A DNA stretch of 64,000 bases from G016756615 sp050958605 (lineage in GTDB: Bacteria > Pseudomonadota > Alphaproteobacteria > Rhizobiales > Rhizobiaceae): assembly GCF_050958605.1 (NCBI RefSeq), contig NZ_JBJHDO010000004.1, positions 1 through 64,000 of the forward strand. Direction: 5' to 3'. Made by a program: the position numbers and the translations under genes. This document shows positions 49,246 through 57,167 of this stretch, piece after piece (within the stretch, counting starts at the first letter, position 1; the number at the start of each line of letters is the position of its first letter). Below the pieces are notes generated by a model that worked only from the letters and a program-made list of their open reading frames with translations, ran no database searches and was not told the origin of the DNA.

Positions 49246-50229
49246 ATGGCGAAAGGCTCGACAGCCGGTCTCGACCGGATTCTCACCCTCGAACTCGTGC
49301 GTGTCACCGAGCGCGCTGCCGTGGCGGCAGCGCGACTGAGGGGCAGGGGCGACGAGAAGGCGGCCGACCAGGTGGCGGTCGACGCCATGCGGTCGGAGCT
49401 GAACAGGCTTCCGATCAAGGGCACCGTGGTTATCGGCGAGGGCGAGCGCGATGAGGCGCCGATGCTCTATATCGGCGAGGAGGTCGGCACGGGCGAGGGG
49501 CCCGAGGTGGATATCGCGCTTGATCCGCTCGAAGGCACGACGATCTGCGCCAAGAACCTGCCGAATTCGCTGGCGGTCATTGCCATCGCGGAAAAGGGCA
49601 GCCTGCTTTTCGCGCCGGATGTCTACATGGACAAGATCGCTGTCGGCCCCGGTTATCCCGAGGGCATTGTGGACATCGAGGCGCCTGCCGTCGAGAATCT
49701 CTCCAATCTCGCCAAGGCAAAGGGCGTTCCCGTAGCCGAGATCACGGCCTGCATTCTCGACAGGCCGCGCCATGCGCGCCTCATCGAGGAGGTGCGCGCC
49801 ACCGGCGCGGCGATCCGGCTGATCGGTGATGGCGACGTGGCCGGCGTGATCCACACGACCGATCCGGACGAAACGGGCATCGACATCTATCTGGGCATCG
49901 GCGGCGCACCGGAAGGCGTTCTGGCTGCCGCCGCGCTGCGCTGCATCGGCGGCCAGATGCAGGGCCGGCTTCAACTCAACACCGACGAGACGATTGCCCG
50001 CGCGGCGAAGATGGGCATTGCCGACCCCAACAAGGTCTATCGAATGGACGAGATGGCACGCGGTGACGTGCTGTTCGCCGCGACCGGCGTGACTGACGGA
50101 AACATGCTTTCCGGCGTGAAGTTCGGCCGGCAATCGATCCAGACGCACACGATCGTCATGCGCTCGTCGTCGCAGACGGTGCGCGAGATCAAGGCGCGGC
50201 ATCAGGATCTCGACAAGTTCGGAGCGTGA
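49246..50229 (+). CDS. glpX: Fructose-1,6-bisphosphatase class II
   Basis: Predicted 327-aa metal-dependent phosphatase of gluconeogenesis. VIGEGERDEAPMLYIGEEVG (about 62-81) and DIALDPLEGTTICAKN (about 90-105) hold the metal-binding Asp/Glu cluster of the inositol-phosphatase-like fold. The length matches GlpX. Start MAKGSTAGLDRI after CAGCAGGAACCG. It lies between hom and recJ; in rhizobia the class II enzyme is commonly the housekeeping FBPase. Confidence 0.95.
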   Translation: MAKGSTAGLDRILTLELVRVTERAAVAAARLRGRGDEKAADQVAVDAMRSELNRLPIKGTVVIGEGERDEAPMLYIGEEVGTGEGPEVDIALDPLEGTTICAKNLPNSLAVIAIAEKGSLLFAPDVYMDKIAVGPGYPEGIVDIEAPAVENLSNLAKAKGVPVAEITACILDRPRHARLIEEVRATGAAIRLIGDGDVAGVIHTTDPDETGIDIYLGIGGAPEGVLAAAALRCIGGQMQGRLQLNTDETIARAAKMGIADPNKVYRMDEMARGDVLFAATGVTDGNMLSGVKFGRQSIQTHTIVMRSSSQTVREIKARHQDLDKFGA

Positions 50230-50364
50230 TCTTTTGCTCCGATGCCGCCTCGTCGGCTATCTTCTGCGAATCATGAACGGGCGAGGCGGACCATTCCTTT
50301 CTCTCCCCGGCGTCGGGCCTATTCGGCTTGACGCCGGCCGCATCGTGATGCGCGGTTTCGCGCG

Positions 50365-52149
50365 ATGAGCGGCGACAAGCGATATTTCCTGGGTGTGAAG
50401 CGATCGGCAACCGGCATTGCCTGGGAGCATCGGCTGAACGAACGTCAGGAGTTGACCGCGCTGGCGATCGCGCAAGGCTTCGGCACCGGCGACCTTCTAG
50501 CGCGCATCCTTGCCGGCAGGGGGGTGGCTGCCGAGGAAACCGAGCGCTTTCTCGATCCCACGATCCGTGCGCTCCTGCCCGATCCGTCTTCCCTCACCGA
50601 CATGGAAAAGGCGGCCGAGCGCATCGCCGATGCCATTCTCCGGCGCGAGAAGGTGGCGATCTTCGGCGACTACGACGTCGATGGCGCTGCATCGTCGGCG
50701 CTGCTCAAGCGTTTCCTGGCCCACTACGGCGTGCCGTCGGAAATCTACATCCCCGACCGTATCTTCGAGGGGTATGGCCCCAACCCCGAGGCCATGCGCG
50801 AGCTCGTGGCGCGCGGGGCAAGCCTGATCGTGACGGTCGATTGCGGCACCAACAGCGCCGCGTCGATCGACGCGGCGAAGGAGGCGGGGGCGGATGTGGT
50901 GGTGCTCGACCATCACCAGGTCGGCGGTCCATTGCCGGAAGCGACCGCGGTGGTCAATCCGAATCGCGACGACGATCTTTCCGGACAAGGGTATCTCTGC
51001 GCGGCGGGCGTGACGTTCCTCGCGCTTGTGCAGACGGCCAAGTCGCTTCGCACGCGCAATACCGGCGTGGCGCCGCCCGATCTGCTGTCGTTGCTCGATC
51101 TCGTGTCGCTTGCCACGGTGTGCGACGTGGTGCCGTTGACGGGCGTCAACCGCGCCTTCGTGGTGAAGGGGCTGCTGGCCATCCGGCAGCAGCGCAACCC
51201 CGGCCTTGCGGCGCTGGCCCGCGTTTCCCGGATCGGCGAACCGGTGAATGTGTTTCATTTGTCATTCCTGATCGGACCACGCATCAATGCCGGGGGCCGA
51301 ATCGGCGATGCAGCATTGGGCAGCAGGCTGCTGGCGACCGACGATCCGGCCGAGGCCGAAAGCATCGCCGCCACGCTCGACAGGCTGAACCAGGAACGCC
51401 AGGCCATGGAGCAGGAGATGCTTGCCCAGGCCCGTGCCGAAGCCGACGCCGAACTGATCGGCGGAACGGGCCCAGGCATCCTCGTCACCGCGAATGACAA
51501 ATGGCATCCTGGGATCGTCGGGCTGCTGGCGTCGCGGCTGAAGGATCATGCGCGGCGGCCGGCTTTTGCCATCGCTTTCAACGCTAACGGCCTCGGCACG
51601 GGATCGGGACGCTCCGTTTCGGGTTTCGATCTCGGCAGGCTGGTGCGCGAAGCGATGGCCGAGGGCCTGATCGTCAAGGGTGGCGGTCACGCCATGGCGG
51701 CGGGCATAACAGTCGAGCGGGACAAGCTCGGCGCGCTGCGCGCTTTCTTCGAAACGCGTGCCGCCTCCGATGTTTTGCGGCTGCGCGATGAGGAAAGCCT
51801 CAAGATCGATGCCGCGCTCTCGGCGGAAGGTGCGACCCACGATCTTCTCGATGCTCTCGAGCGGGCTGGGCCCTATGGAGCTGGCCATCCAACGCCGGTG
51901 CTCGTGCTGCCGCGCCACAGGCTGGTGGATGCGCGCCTCATCGGAACCAACCACATCAGGGTCGATCTTCGGTCCGACGGTGGCGGCAAGGTCCAGGGGA
52001 TCGCGTTCCGCGCGGCCGATGCCGAACTCGGGTCGTTTCTTGTGAAGAACCGCGGTTCCACCATTCATATCGCGGGAGGGCTGTCCGCTAACTATTGGAA
52101 CGGCGCGCGCAGCGTCCAATTCCGCATCATCGACGCAGCTTTAGCCTAG
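50365..52149 (+). CDS. recJ: Single-stranded-DNA-specific exonuclease RecJ
   Basis: Predicted 594-aa 5'-3' ssDNA exonuclease for recombination and repair. DHH motifs are IFGDYDVDGAASSALL (about 96-111), VTVDCGTNS, LDHHQVGG (about 180-187) and the DHHA1 signature VKGGGHAMAAGITV (about 438-451). C-terminal OB-like domain. Length typical of alphaproteobacterial RecJ. Convergent with the patatin gene, whose stop overlaps its end by 9 bp. Confidence 0.95.
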   Translation: MSGDKRYFLGVKRSATGIAWEHRLNERQELTALAIAQGFGTGDLLARILAGRGVAAEETERFLDPTIRALLPDPSSLTDMEKAAERIADAILRREKVAIFGDYDVDGAASSALLKRFLAHYGVPSEIYIPDRIFEGYGPNPEAMRELVARGASLIVTVDCGTNSAASIDAAKEAGADVVVLDHHQVGGPLPEATAVVNPNRDDDLSGQGYLCAAGVTFLALVQTAKSLRTRNTGVAPPDLLSLLDLVSLATVCDVVPLTGVNRAFVVKGLLAIRQQRNPGLAALARVSRIGEPVNVFHLSFLIGPRINAGGRIGDAALGSRLLATDDPAEAESIAATLDRLNQERQAMEQEMLAQARAEADAELIGGTGPGILVTANDKWHPGIVGLLASRLKDHARRPAFAIAFNANGLGTGSGRSVSGFDLGRLVREAMAEGLIVKGGGHAMAAGITVERDKLGALRAFFETRAASDVLRLRDEESLKIDAALSAEGATHDLLDALERAGPYGAGHPTPVLVLPRHRLVDARLIGTNHIRVDLRSDGGGKVQGIAFRAADAELGSFLVKNRGSTIHIAGGLSANYWNGARSVQFRIIDAALA

Positions 52150-53112
52150 GACGGTCTGCAGCCTTTCGAGATCGGCAAGCTGGGCTTTGGTCGCCTCGTA
52201 ACCCAGCGCGATCGCCTCGTCGGCGCGGTGAAACTCGGAGAGTCCGATGTGGCCGAGCTTCGGCTGAAGCGAGAGATCCGGCGGGTCGCCGGCGAGACGA
52301 GCGCGCGAGATGCGGTCCTGGATGATGTTGAAAGCTTCCACCATCACGCCCATGACGCCCAGTCGCGCTTCCCTCGTCACGGCGCCGCCGCCTGGGCGGC
52401 CAGGCGGATTTGCGTCCCTTTCGACAACCAGTTCGCCGGCGCTGTGCTTGATCACTGCGGCGCGGCCGTAAAGGTCGTAGTGGAGATTGACGGCAACGAC
52501 CAGCGGTTGCTCATAGGCACGGCACACCGACACCGGAACCGGGTTCACCAGCGCTCCGTCCACGAGCACGCGCTTGTTGGCTGTGACTGGCTCGAATACA
52601 CCGGGCAAGGCGTATGAGGCGCGCATCGCGGTGATTAGCGAACCGCTCGACAGCCATATTTCGTGGCCGGTGCGAATTTCAGAAGCGACGCAGACGAACG
52701 GCTTGGGCAGATCGGCAAAAGTCACGCCGTTGAGATGCTGCTGGAGTCGGGCGTTAAGCTTCATCCCTCCGAAGAGGCCGCCGCCCACGAATTGCAGGTC
52801 GAGAAGCCCGAAAATCCGGCGCTTTGTCAGGCTTCGGGCAAATTCCTCCAGCTCATCGAGCTTGCCGGCCAGATAACATCCGCCGACCAATGCCCCGATC
52901 GAGGTGCCGGCGATCATGTTGATCTCGATACCTGCCTCGTCGAGGGCCCGCAGCACGCCGATATGAGCCCAGCCACGGGCCGCTCCGCCGCCGAGAGCCA
53001 ATGAGATGCCCGACTTCCTTGCCGGCTTTGTTTCGGATGTCCCGCTTGGTGAAGAAGAACCGTTGGCCTCCCGCACTTCAGCCCTGGCTCTCATCGACGC
53101 CCATTCGAGCAT
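52141..53112 (-). CDS. Patatin-like phospholipase (RssA-like)
   Basis: Predicted 323-aa lipid acyl hydrolase. Oxyanion-hole loop LGGGAARGWAHIGVL (about 40-54), nucleophile S71 in AGTSIGALVGG, and the dyad Asp D185 in LVDGALVNPVP. Closest to the RssA/NTE-like bacterial patatins, which are cytosolic or membrane-associated; substrates are unknown. M7 (53094) is an alternative start. Its 3' end overlaps recJ by 9 bp on the opposite strand. In rhizobia patatin-hisI-folE are frequently adjacent, as here. Confidence 0.85.
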   Translation of the reverse strand: MLEWASMRARAEVREANGSSSPSGTSETKPARKSGISLALGGGAARGWAHIGVLRALDEAGIEINMIAGTSIGALVGGCYLAGKLDELEEFARSLTKRRIFGLLDLQFVGGGLFGGMKLNARLQQHLNGVTFADLPKPFVCVASEIRTGHEIWLSSGSLITAMRASYALPGVFEPVTANKRVLVDGALVNPVPVSVCRAYEQPLVVAVNLHYDLYGRAAVIKHSAGELVVERDANPPGRPGGGAVTREARLGVMGVMVEAFNIIQDRISRARLAGDPPDLSLQPKLGHIGLSEFHRADEAIALGYEATKAQLADLERLQTVLG

Positions 53113-53198
53113 CGCATACTCCCTTCTCTCCCATTCCTACTTTACGGGGCATAACGTATAGGAAGGATGAATTCTTGCTGTTTTCAAATCTCCGGTCG

Positions 53199-53657
53199 TC
53201 AACCGTTCGCAGAATAGACGCTAGAACTATCGAACAGGGGCGCGCTTCCATCTCCTCTAAGGCGTATTCCGCTCTTGTCGGACTCAACGCTTCTGTAGAA
53301 GCAGGAACGTCGCCCCGTGTGACAAGTTGCGTCGTGGCCCGAAACTTTCACTCTCAGCCATACGGCGTCCTGATCGCAATCCGTCCGCATCTCGACAACG
53401 TGCTGGAAATTCCCCGACGTTTCCCCTTTCTTCCAGAGCGAAGCACGAGAACGTGACCAATAATGGGCGATGCCGGTTTCGATCGTAAGGGCCAGTGCCT
53501 GGGGATTCATGTGAGCCACCATCAGCAGCATGCCGTCCTCGACATCCGTGACGACGGCCGTGATGAGGCCGTTGGCGTCGAAGCGGGGAGAGAAGACCTC
53601 TCCTTCCTCCAGCACCTTCTTGTCCGAGGCAGGTCGCGGAAAATCGATCGGCGTCAT
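53199..53657 (-). CDS. hisI: Phosphoribosyl-AMP cyclohydrolase
   Basis: Predicted 152-aa enzyme of histidine biosynthesis (step 3, opening PR-AMP). The zinc/active-site stretch AHYWSRSRASLWKKGETSGNFQHV (about 69-92) and RTDCDQDAVWLRV with CHTGRRSCFYR (zinc cysteines) are diagnostic. Monofunctional HisI without a HisE domain, as usual in alphaproteobacteria. The C-terminal 20 residues (GSAPLFDSSSVYSANG) are less conserved. Downstream of folE on the same strand. Confidence 0.94.
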   Translation of the reverse strand: MTPIDFPRPASDKKVLEEGEVFSPRFDANGLITAVVTDVEDGMLLMVAHMNPQALALTIETGIAHYWSRSRASLWKKGETSGNFQHVVEMRTDCDQDAVWLRVKVSGHDATCHTGRRSCFYRSVESDKSGIRLRGDGSAPLFDSSSVYSANG

Positions 53658-53710
53658 GGCCGGTTCCTTTCGAGACAGACCGCTGATGGGGAGTGCGCCG
53701 CGGCGAGGCG

Positions 53711-54343
53711 CTAGTTGCCGGCCCGTACCATCGTCACGAAGCGTACCTGCTCTTCGGGACTGTCCTTGAATGCGCCGGTGAAGGTGGAGGTGAGGGTCGT
53801 CGAGCCTTGCTTGCGGATGCCGCGCATGGCCATGCACATATGCTCGGCCTCTATCATCACGGCGACGCCGCGCGGATTGAGCACCTCCTGGATCACCGCG
53901 GCGATCTGGGCGGTCATGGCTTCCTGGGTCTGCAAGCGCTGGGCAAAGATGTCCACCACCCTGGCGATCTTCGAGAGGCCCACGACCTTGCGGTCGGGCA
54001 GGTAGGCGACATGCGCCTTGCCGATGATCGGCACCATGTGGTGCTCGCAATGCGAATGGAACTGGATGTCCTTGATGAGCACGAGATCGTCGTACCCGGC
54101 GACCTCCTCGAATGTCCTGCCGAGTTCTTCGGCAGGATTCATGTCATAGCCGGCGAACATCTCGCGATAAGCCTTGGCAACGCGCTTCGGCGTGTCCACC
54201 AGACCTTCCCGATCAGGATCGTCTCCTGCCCAGCGCAACAGCACTCGCACGGCGGCTTCGACTTCCTGCTGGCTCGGACGTTGGGTGGCTGTCTTTCCGA
54301 CGCCGTCGGGCGCGGGCATGAGTTTTTTGATCACGGCATCCAT
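53711..54343 (-). CDS. folE: GTP cyclohydrolase I
   Basis: Predicted 210-aa enzyme making dihydroneopterin triphosphate, the first step of folate synthesis. Zinc ligands are C99 and H102 in HSHCEHHMVPI and C170 in EAEHMCMAMRG. DREGLVDTPKRVAKAY (about 44-59) is the N-terminal family signature. Length is close to E. coli FolE (222 aa). Precedes hisI by 53 bp on the same strand; divergent from the IscU-like gene. Confidence 0.95.
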   Translation of the reverse strand: MDAVIKKLMPAPDGVGKTATQRPSQQEVEAAVRVLLRWAGDDPDREGLVDTPKRVAKAYREMFAGYDMNPAEELGRTFEEVAGYDDLVLIKDIQFHSHCEHHMVPIIGKAHVAYLPDRKVVGLSKIARVVDIFAQRLQTQEAMTAQIAAVIQEVLNPRGVAVMIEAEHMCMAMRGIRKQGSTTLTSTFTGAFKDSPEEQVRFVTMVRAGN

Positions 54344-54579
54344 AAAGGCGTCTCCCGTAGTTCCTCTCTACGGAGGAACGAGTTGAACGGACCACTGCCT
54401 GTTACGGGTTCCGCGAACGTTTTCGTTCCAGGCCCGAAGGCGGCATGTTCTCCTTCCGACGCGAGCAGACATGGCTTGCGGGCGCCGGAACCCAATCATT
54501 ATATATGTGGCCGTGGGCTGATTGAAAGACGTGCCGGTGGCAACTGTTGTTCGCCTTAAGGCGACAGGGCGAGATGGCG
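54344..54579. promoter_or_regulatory. Divergent promoter region folE / IscU-like
   Basis: About 235 bp between two divergent genes. AT-rich ATTATATATGTGG around 54496-54508 could include a -10 for one of them. No firm -35/-10 pair called. Confidence 0.4.
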
Positions 54580-55026
54580 ATGATCAACGACGTCTATAAC
54601 GCGAAAATACTTGGTTTTGCCGGTAATATCCCCCGCATCGGCCGGCTCGACAATCCGGACGCCACGGCGACCGCCCATTCGAAGCTCTGCGGCTCGACGG
54701 TCACCATCGACCTTAGCATGGACGGCGATATCGTCACCGACTTTGCCCATGACGTCAAAGCTTGCGCGCTCGGTCAAGCCTCGTCTTCGATCATGGCGCA
54801 GAACGTGGTCGGTTCCACGTCGGCCGAATTGCGCGAAGTCCGCGAGACCATGCGCAAGATGCTGAAGGAAAACGGCGCACCGCCGGAGGGCCGGTTCGCG
54901 GACCTGAAGTACCTGGAGCCTGTTCGCGACTACAAGGCCCGCCACGCATCGACCATGCTGACCTTCGACGCGGTCGTGGACGCGATCGGCCAGATCGAGA
55001 AGAAGCGCGCCGGCGAGGCTGCCTGA
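54580..55026 (+). CDS. IscU/NifU_N-like Fe-S scaffold lacking the third cysteine
   Basis: Predicted 148-aa protein of the IscU/NifU N-terminal family. YNAKILGFAGNIPRIGRL starts the fold; C37 (KLCGSTVT) and C62 (KACALGQASSSIM) match two of the three scaffold cysteines. The third position, expected in RxxCAxLP-like context, reads ARHASTML with A123/S124 instead of Cys. It may bind a cluster poorly, or act in delivery. Not in an isc or suf operon; its neighbours are folE and a lipoprotein. Start at the second of two nearby ATGs for spacing to AGGG. Confidence 0.8.
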   Translation: MINDVYNAKILGFAGNIPRIGRLDNPDATATAHSKLCGSTVTIDLSMDGDIVTDFAHDVKACALGQASSSIMAQNVVGSTSAELREVRETMRKMLKENGAPPEGRFADLKYLEPVRDYKARHASTMLTFDAVVDAIGQIEKKRAGEAA

Positions 55027-55371
55027 TCGAAGGCATGCCTTCAGCGACATTGCATGGCTTTGGTCGGTTCAACCATCGGAGAACCGCCGACGCCAAGCCC
55101 CAAACCCCTCTCCGATCACCTCGATCCGGTGGCTACGCCTGCCGTGTTGAAGCGTGGTGGATTGGGTTTCGGTTGGTAAAGGTTTGCCCCAAGGCGGCCG
55201 CACGTTGGATGAGAAGCACGAGTCAACAGGGCTGCCAGGCGCTACGACGCAGTGGCCGGCGGGAAGGCGCTCTCGGCTAAAGAAGGATTGTGGCTTAACG
55301 GGTTGACCCTTGCGTTCTCACTACTACTTCGGAGCCTGCTGGGGGCGTCAAAACCGGATAGTTAAGATTTC
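55027..55371. other. Intergenic, no gene seen
   Basis: About 345 bp between the IscU-like and lipoprotein genes. It has CCAAACCCCTCTCCG-type mixed sequence and some T/A-rich patches near 55320-55370 that may carry the lipoprotein promoter. No domain-bearing frame or RNA gene recognised. Confidence 0.4.
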
Positions 55372-55860
55372 ATGCTTTGTAAGTTAGGCCGATTTGCGCC
55401 TCTTTTTAGTCTGCTGCCGATCCTCGCCTCTTGCATAATTCCCGAAGACACATCGCGGCGAGTTAGGGAAAACCCAACAACCGCCGCCGCCAAAAAGGAG
55501 ATGGTTGGACTTAGTGAGGCAGATCTCAGGATGTGCGCGGGGTTTCCAACGGCCTCAGCGGATCTTGGGGAGGACGGGCGCATCTGGACCTACCAGCGCG
55601 AGGTACGTCGGGGAAGCCTCAATGTTGTCTTGCCAACCAATTCTGTGGGCGTTCTGCCAGCCCTGGGCGGATCGGTAAACGTCGCACCAGGTGGCTACTG
55701 CCACACTCAGATCAGGCTGAGGGAGGGGCGAGTCGCGGAAGTGGCCTTCGCGGGCGACAATAATGAGCCGAACAGCCTGAACACACTTTGCGTCGCGATG
55801 GTCGACGGTTGTGTTGCATATGCAAGGGAGCACGAGGGAAGACTAAAGCATGCCCGTTGA
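55372..55860 (+). CDS. Small rhizobial lipoprotein (BamE/SmpA-like in outline)
   Basis: Predicted 162-aa lipoprotein: signal and lipobox PILASC (Cys about 21). The mature part starts RRVRENPTTAAAKKEMVGLSEADLRMCAGFPTASADLG, then a TYQREV strand and a GGYCHTQIRLREGRVAEVAFAG strand, ending in a Cys-containing C-terminus (TLCVAM, DGCVAY). The LSEADLRMCAGxP motif plus later beta strands looks like the SmpA/OmlA fold and is common in rhizobial outer-membrane lipoproteins. Function unknown. Confidence 0.75.
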   Translation: MLCKLGRFAPLFSLLPILASCIIPEDTSRRVRENPTTAAAKKEMVGLSEADLRMCAGFPTASADLGEDGRIWTYQREVRRGSLNVVLPTNSVGVLPALGGSVNVAPGGYCHTQIRLREGRVAEVAFAGDNNEPNSLNTLCVAMVDGCVAYAREHEGRLKHAR

Positions 55861-55930
55861 CACTTCGGGGGGCTAACTGATTGAACGCCGGACGTCAGTC
55901 TGGCGTGACCTGTCTCTCCACTCTTTGTAC

Positions 55931-56386
55931 CTATTGCTTGGGCGCTTGTCGGACGACCAGAACGGGAACCGAGCTGTTGGCGAGGACTTCGGAAGTCTCA
56001 CTGCCAAGCAGCATCCGGACGATCCCACGCCGGCCATGGGATGACATTACAATGAGATTGCATCCCAAGCGTTGGGCCGTTTCCACGATTGCAGATGCCG
56101 CCCTTTCCTTCGGTGAGTGCACAGTGTCTGCTGGCACGTCCATCGCGTTGGCCTGAACCTTGATCTTGGCCAAAATCTCGGCAGCGGCCTGGTCTTGTCT
56201 CTCGTCGAATTGCTGGATGTCTTCCGTGCTTGGCGCCCATCCATCGCTGTAAATATACGGAAACGGCTCTGTTGCCGTAATGATCGTGACCTTGCTGCCG
56301 AGGGCTTTTGCCAATGAGAGGGCGTGATCGACGCCATTCTGAGCGAGTTCCGACCCATCGGTCGGCACCAGTATATGCGTATACAT
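55931..56386 (-). CDS. Universal stress protein (UspA family)
   Basis: Predicted 151-aa nucleotide-binding stress protein. MYTHILVPTDGSELAQNGVDHALSLA starts the fold; the ATP-binding signature is LIVMSSHGRRGIVRMLLGSETSEVLANSSVPVLVV, matching the G-2x-G-9x-G(S/T) pattern. Single Usp domain. Typically induced on growth arrest and stress. Divergent from yidD across a 305-bp gap. Confidence 0.9.
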   Translation of the reverse strand: MYTHILVPTDGSELAQNGVDHALSLAKALGSKVTIITATEPFPYIYSDGWAPSTEDIQQFDERQDQAAAEILAKIKVQANAMDVPADTVHSPKERAASAIVETAQRLGCNLIVMSSHGRRGIVRMLLGSETSEVLANSSVPVLVVRQAPKQ

Positions 56387-56691
56387 TGTGACCTCACGAT
56401 TGGAAAAAGGACGAGGGCTAGCGAAGCACACATGATGCTGACCGACAAGCAGTGGGCTCTCCTGGATCCAAGCGCAAGCAGCCAACGATAGGCGGCAGGT
56501 CTCGGTTCAAGACCCATCGAGGGGGGGGCGACCGGGAGCAGACGCTGGGGACCAGGGGAAGCCGGGTGCCCCACAAAGCATCGGAAGAGAGGTCTGTCGG
56601 TAGCGGCAATGTGGCGCTGCCTTGCCGCCATTGCGATTTCCCATCCGAAGCGACATCTATTGGCCATGGATGCCTGGAGACGATCGGCGCG
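56387..56691. other. Intergenic between usp and yidD
   Basis: About 305 bp, holding both divergent promoters. It contains an 8-G tract near 56521-56528. No gene recognised. Confidence 0.4.
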
Positions 56692-57051
56692 ATGAGCCAC
56701 GACCATCACGCGCATGCGACGTGCGGCCAGGGCCGCAACTGGTCCGGAGCGTGGCCGAAGACGCCCGGGCGGCTGTTCGGCACCGCATTTGTCCGGCTCT
56801 ATCAATTGACGCTTTCCGGCTTCGTCGGAAATTCCTGTCGTCATCTGCCGACCTGTTCGGAATACGCCTACGAGGCGATAGCGCGCCACGGGCTGTGGGC
56901 AGGCGGATGGATGGGGCTTTTCAGGATCGCGCGATGCGGGCCAGGGGGCACGCACGGCATAGAGCGCGTGCCTGAACGTCTCGACGAGAGCTATCGCTGG
57001 TTCCTGCCCTGGCGCTATTGGCTGATCGGCAGAACGACCGATCGCGGCTGA
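56692..57051 (+). CDS. yidD: Membrane protein insertion efficiency factor YidD
   Basis: Predicted 119-aa protein that assists YidC-dependent membrane insertion. The signature CRHLPTCSEYAYEAIARHGLWAGGWMGLFRIARCGPGGTHG (about 48-88) holds the three conserved cysteines. The His-rich N-terminus (MSHDHHAHATCGQGRN) is seen in several rhizobial YidDs and may bind metal. ATG 56692 is the best start; the frame is open upstream without family character. Located just before thrS. Confidence 0.92.
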   Translation: MSHDHHAHATCGQGRNWSGAWPKTPGRLFGTAFVRLYQLTLSGFVGNSCRHLPTCSEYAYEAIARHGLWAGGWMGLFRIARCGPGGTHGIERVPERLDESYRWFLPWRYWLIGRTTDRG

Positions 57052-57167
57052 ACGGCCAAAGCCTTCCTCAAGCCTTTACGGCTTTTCGATTCGCCACTAT
57101 TACCGGCGCGCTGGATTGGCCGGCACACCACCCGCGCTCGTTTGCGGGACTGGATAGGAGAAATATC

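Noticed and set aside
56520..56529. G-tract as phase-variation switch for usp or yidD
   Set aside because: It is an 8-G run in the middle of a 305-bp gap, not in a coding frame or between promoter boxes I can place.
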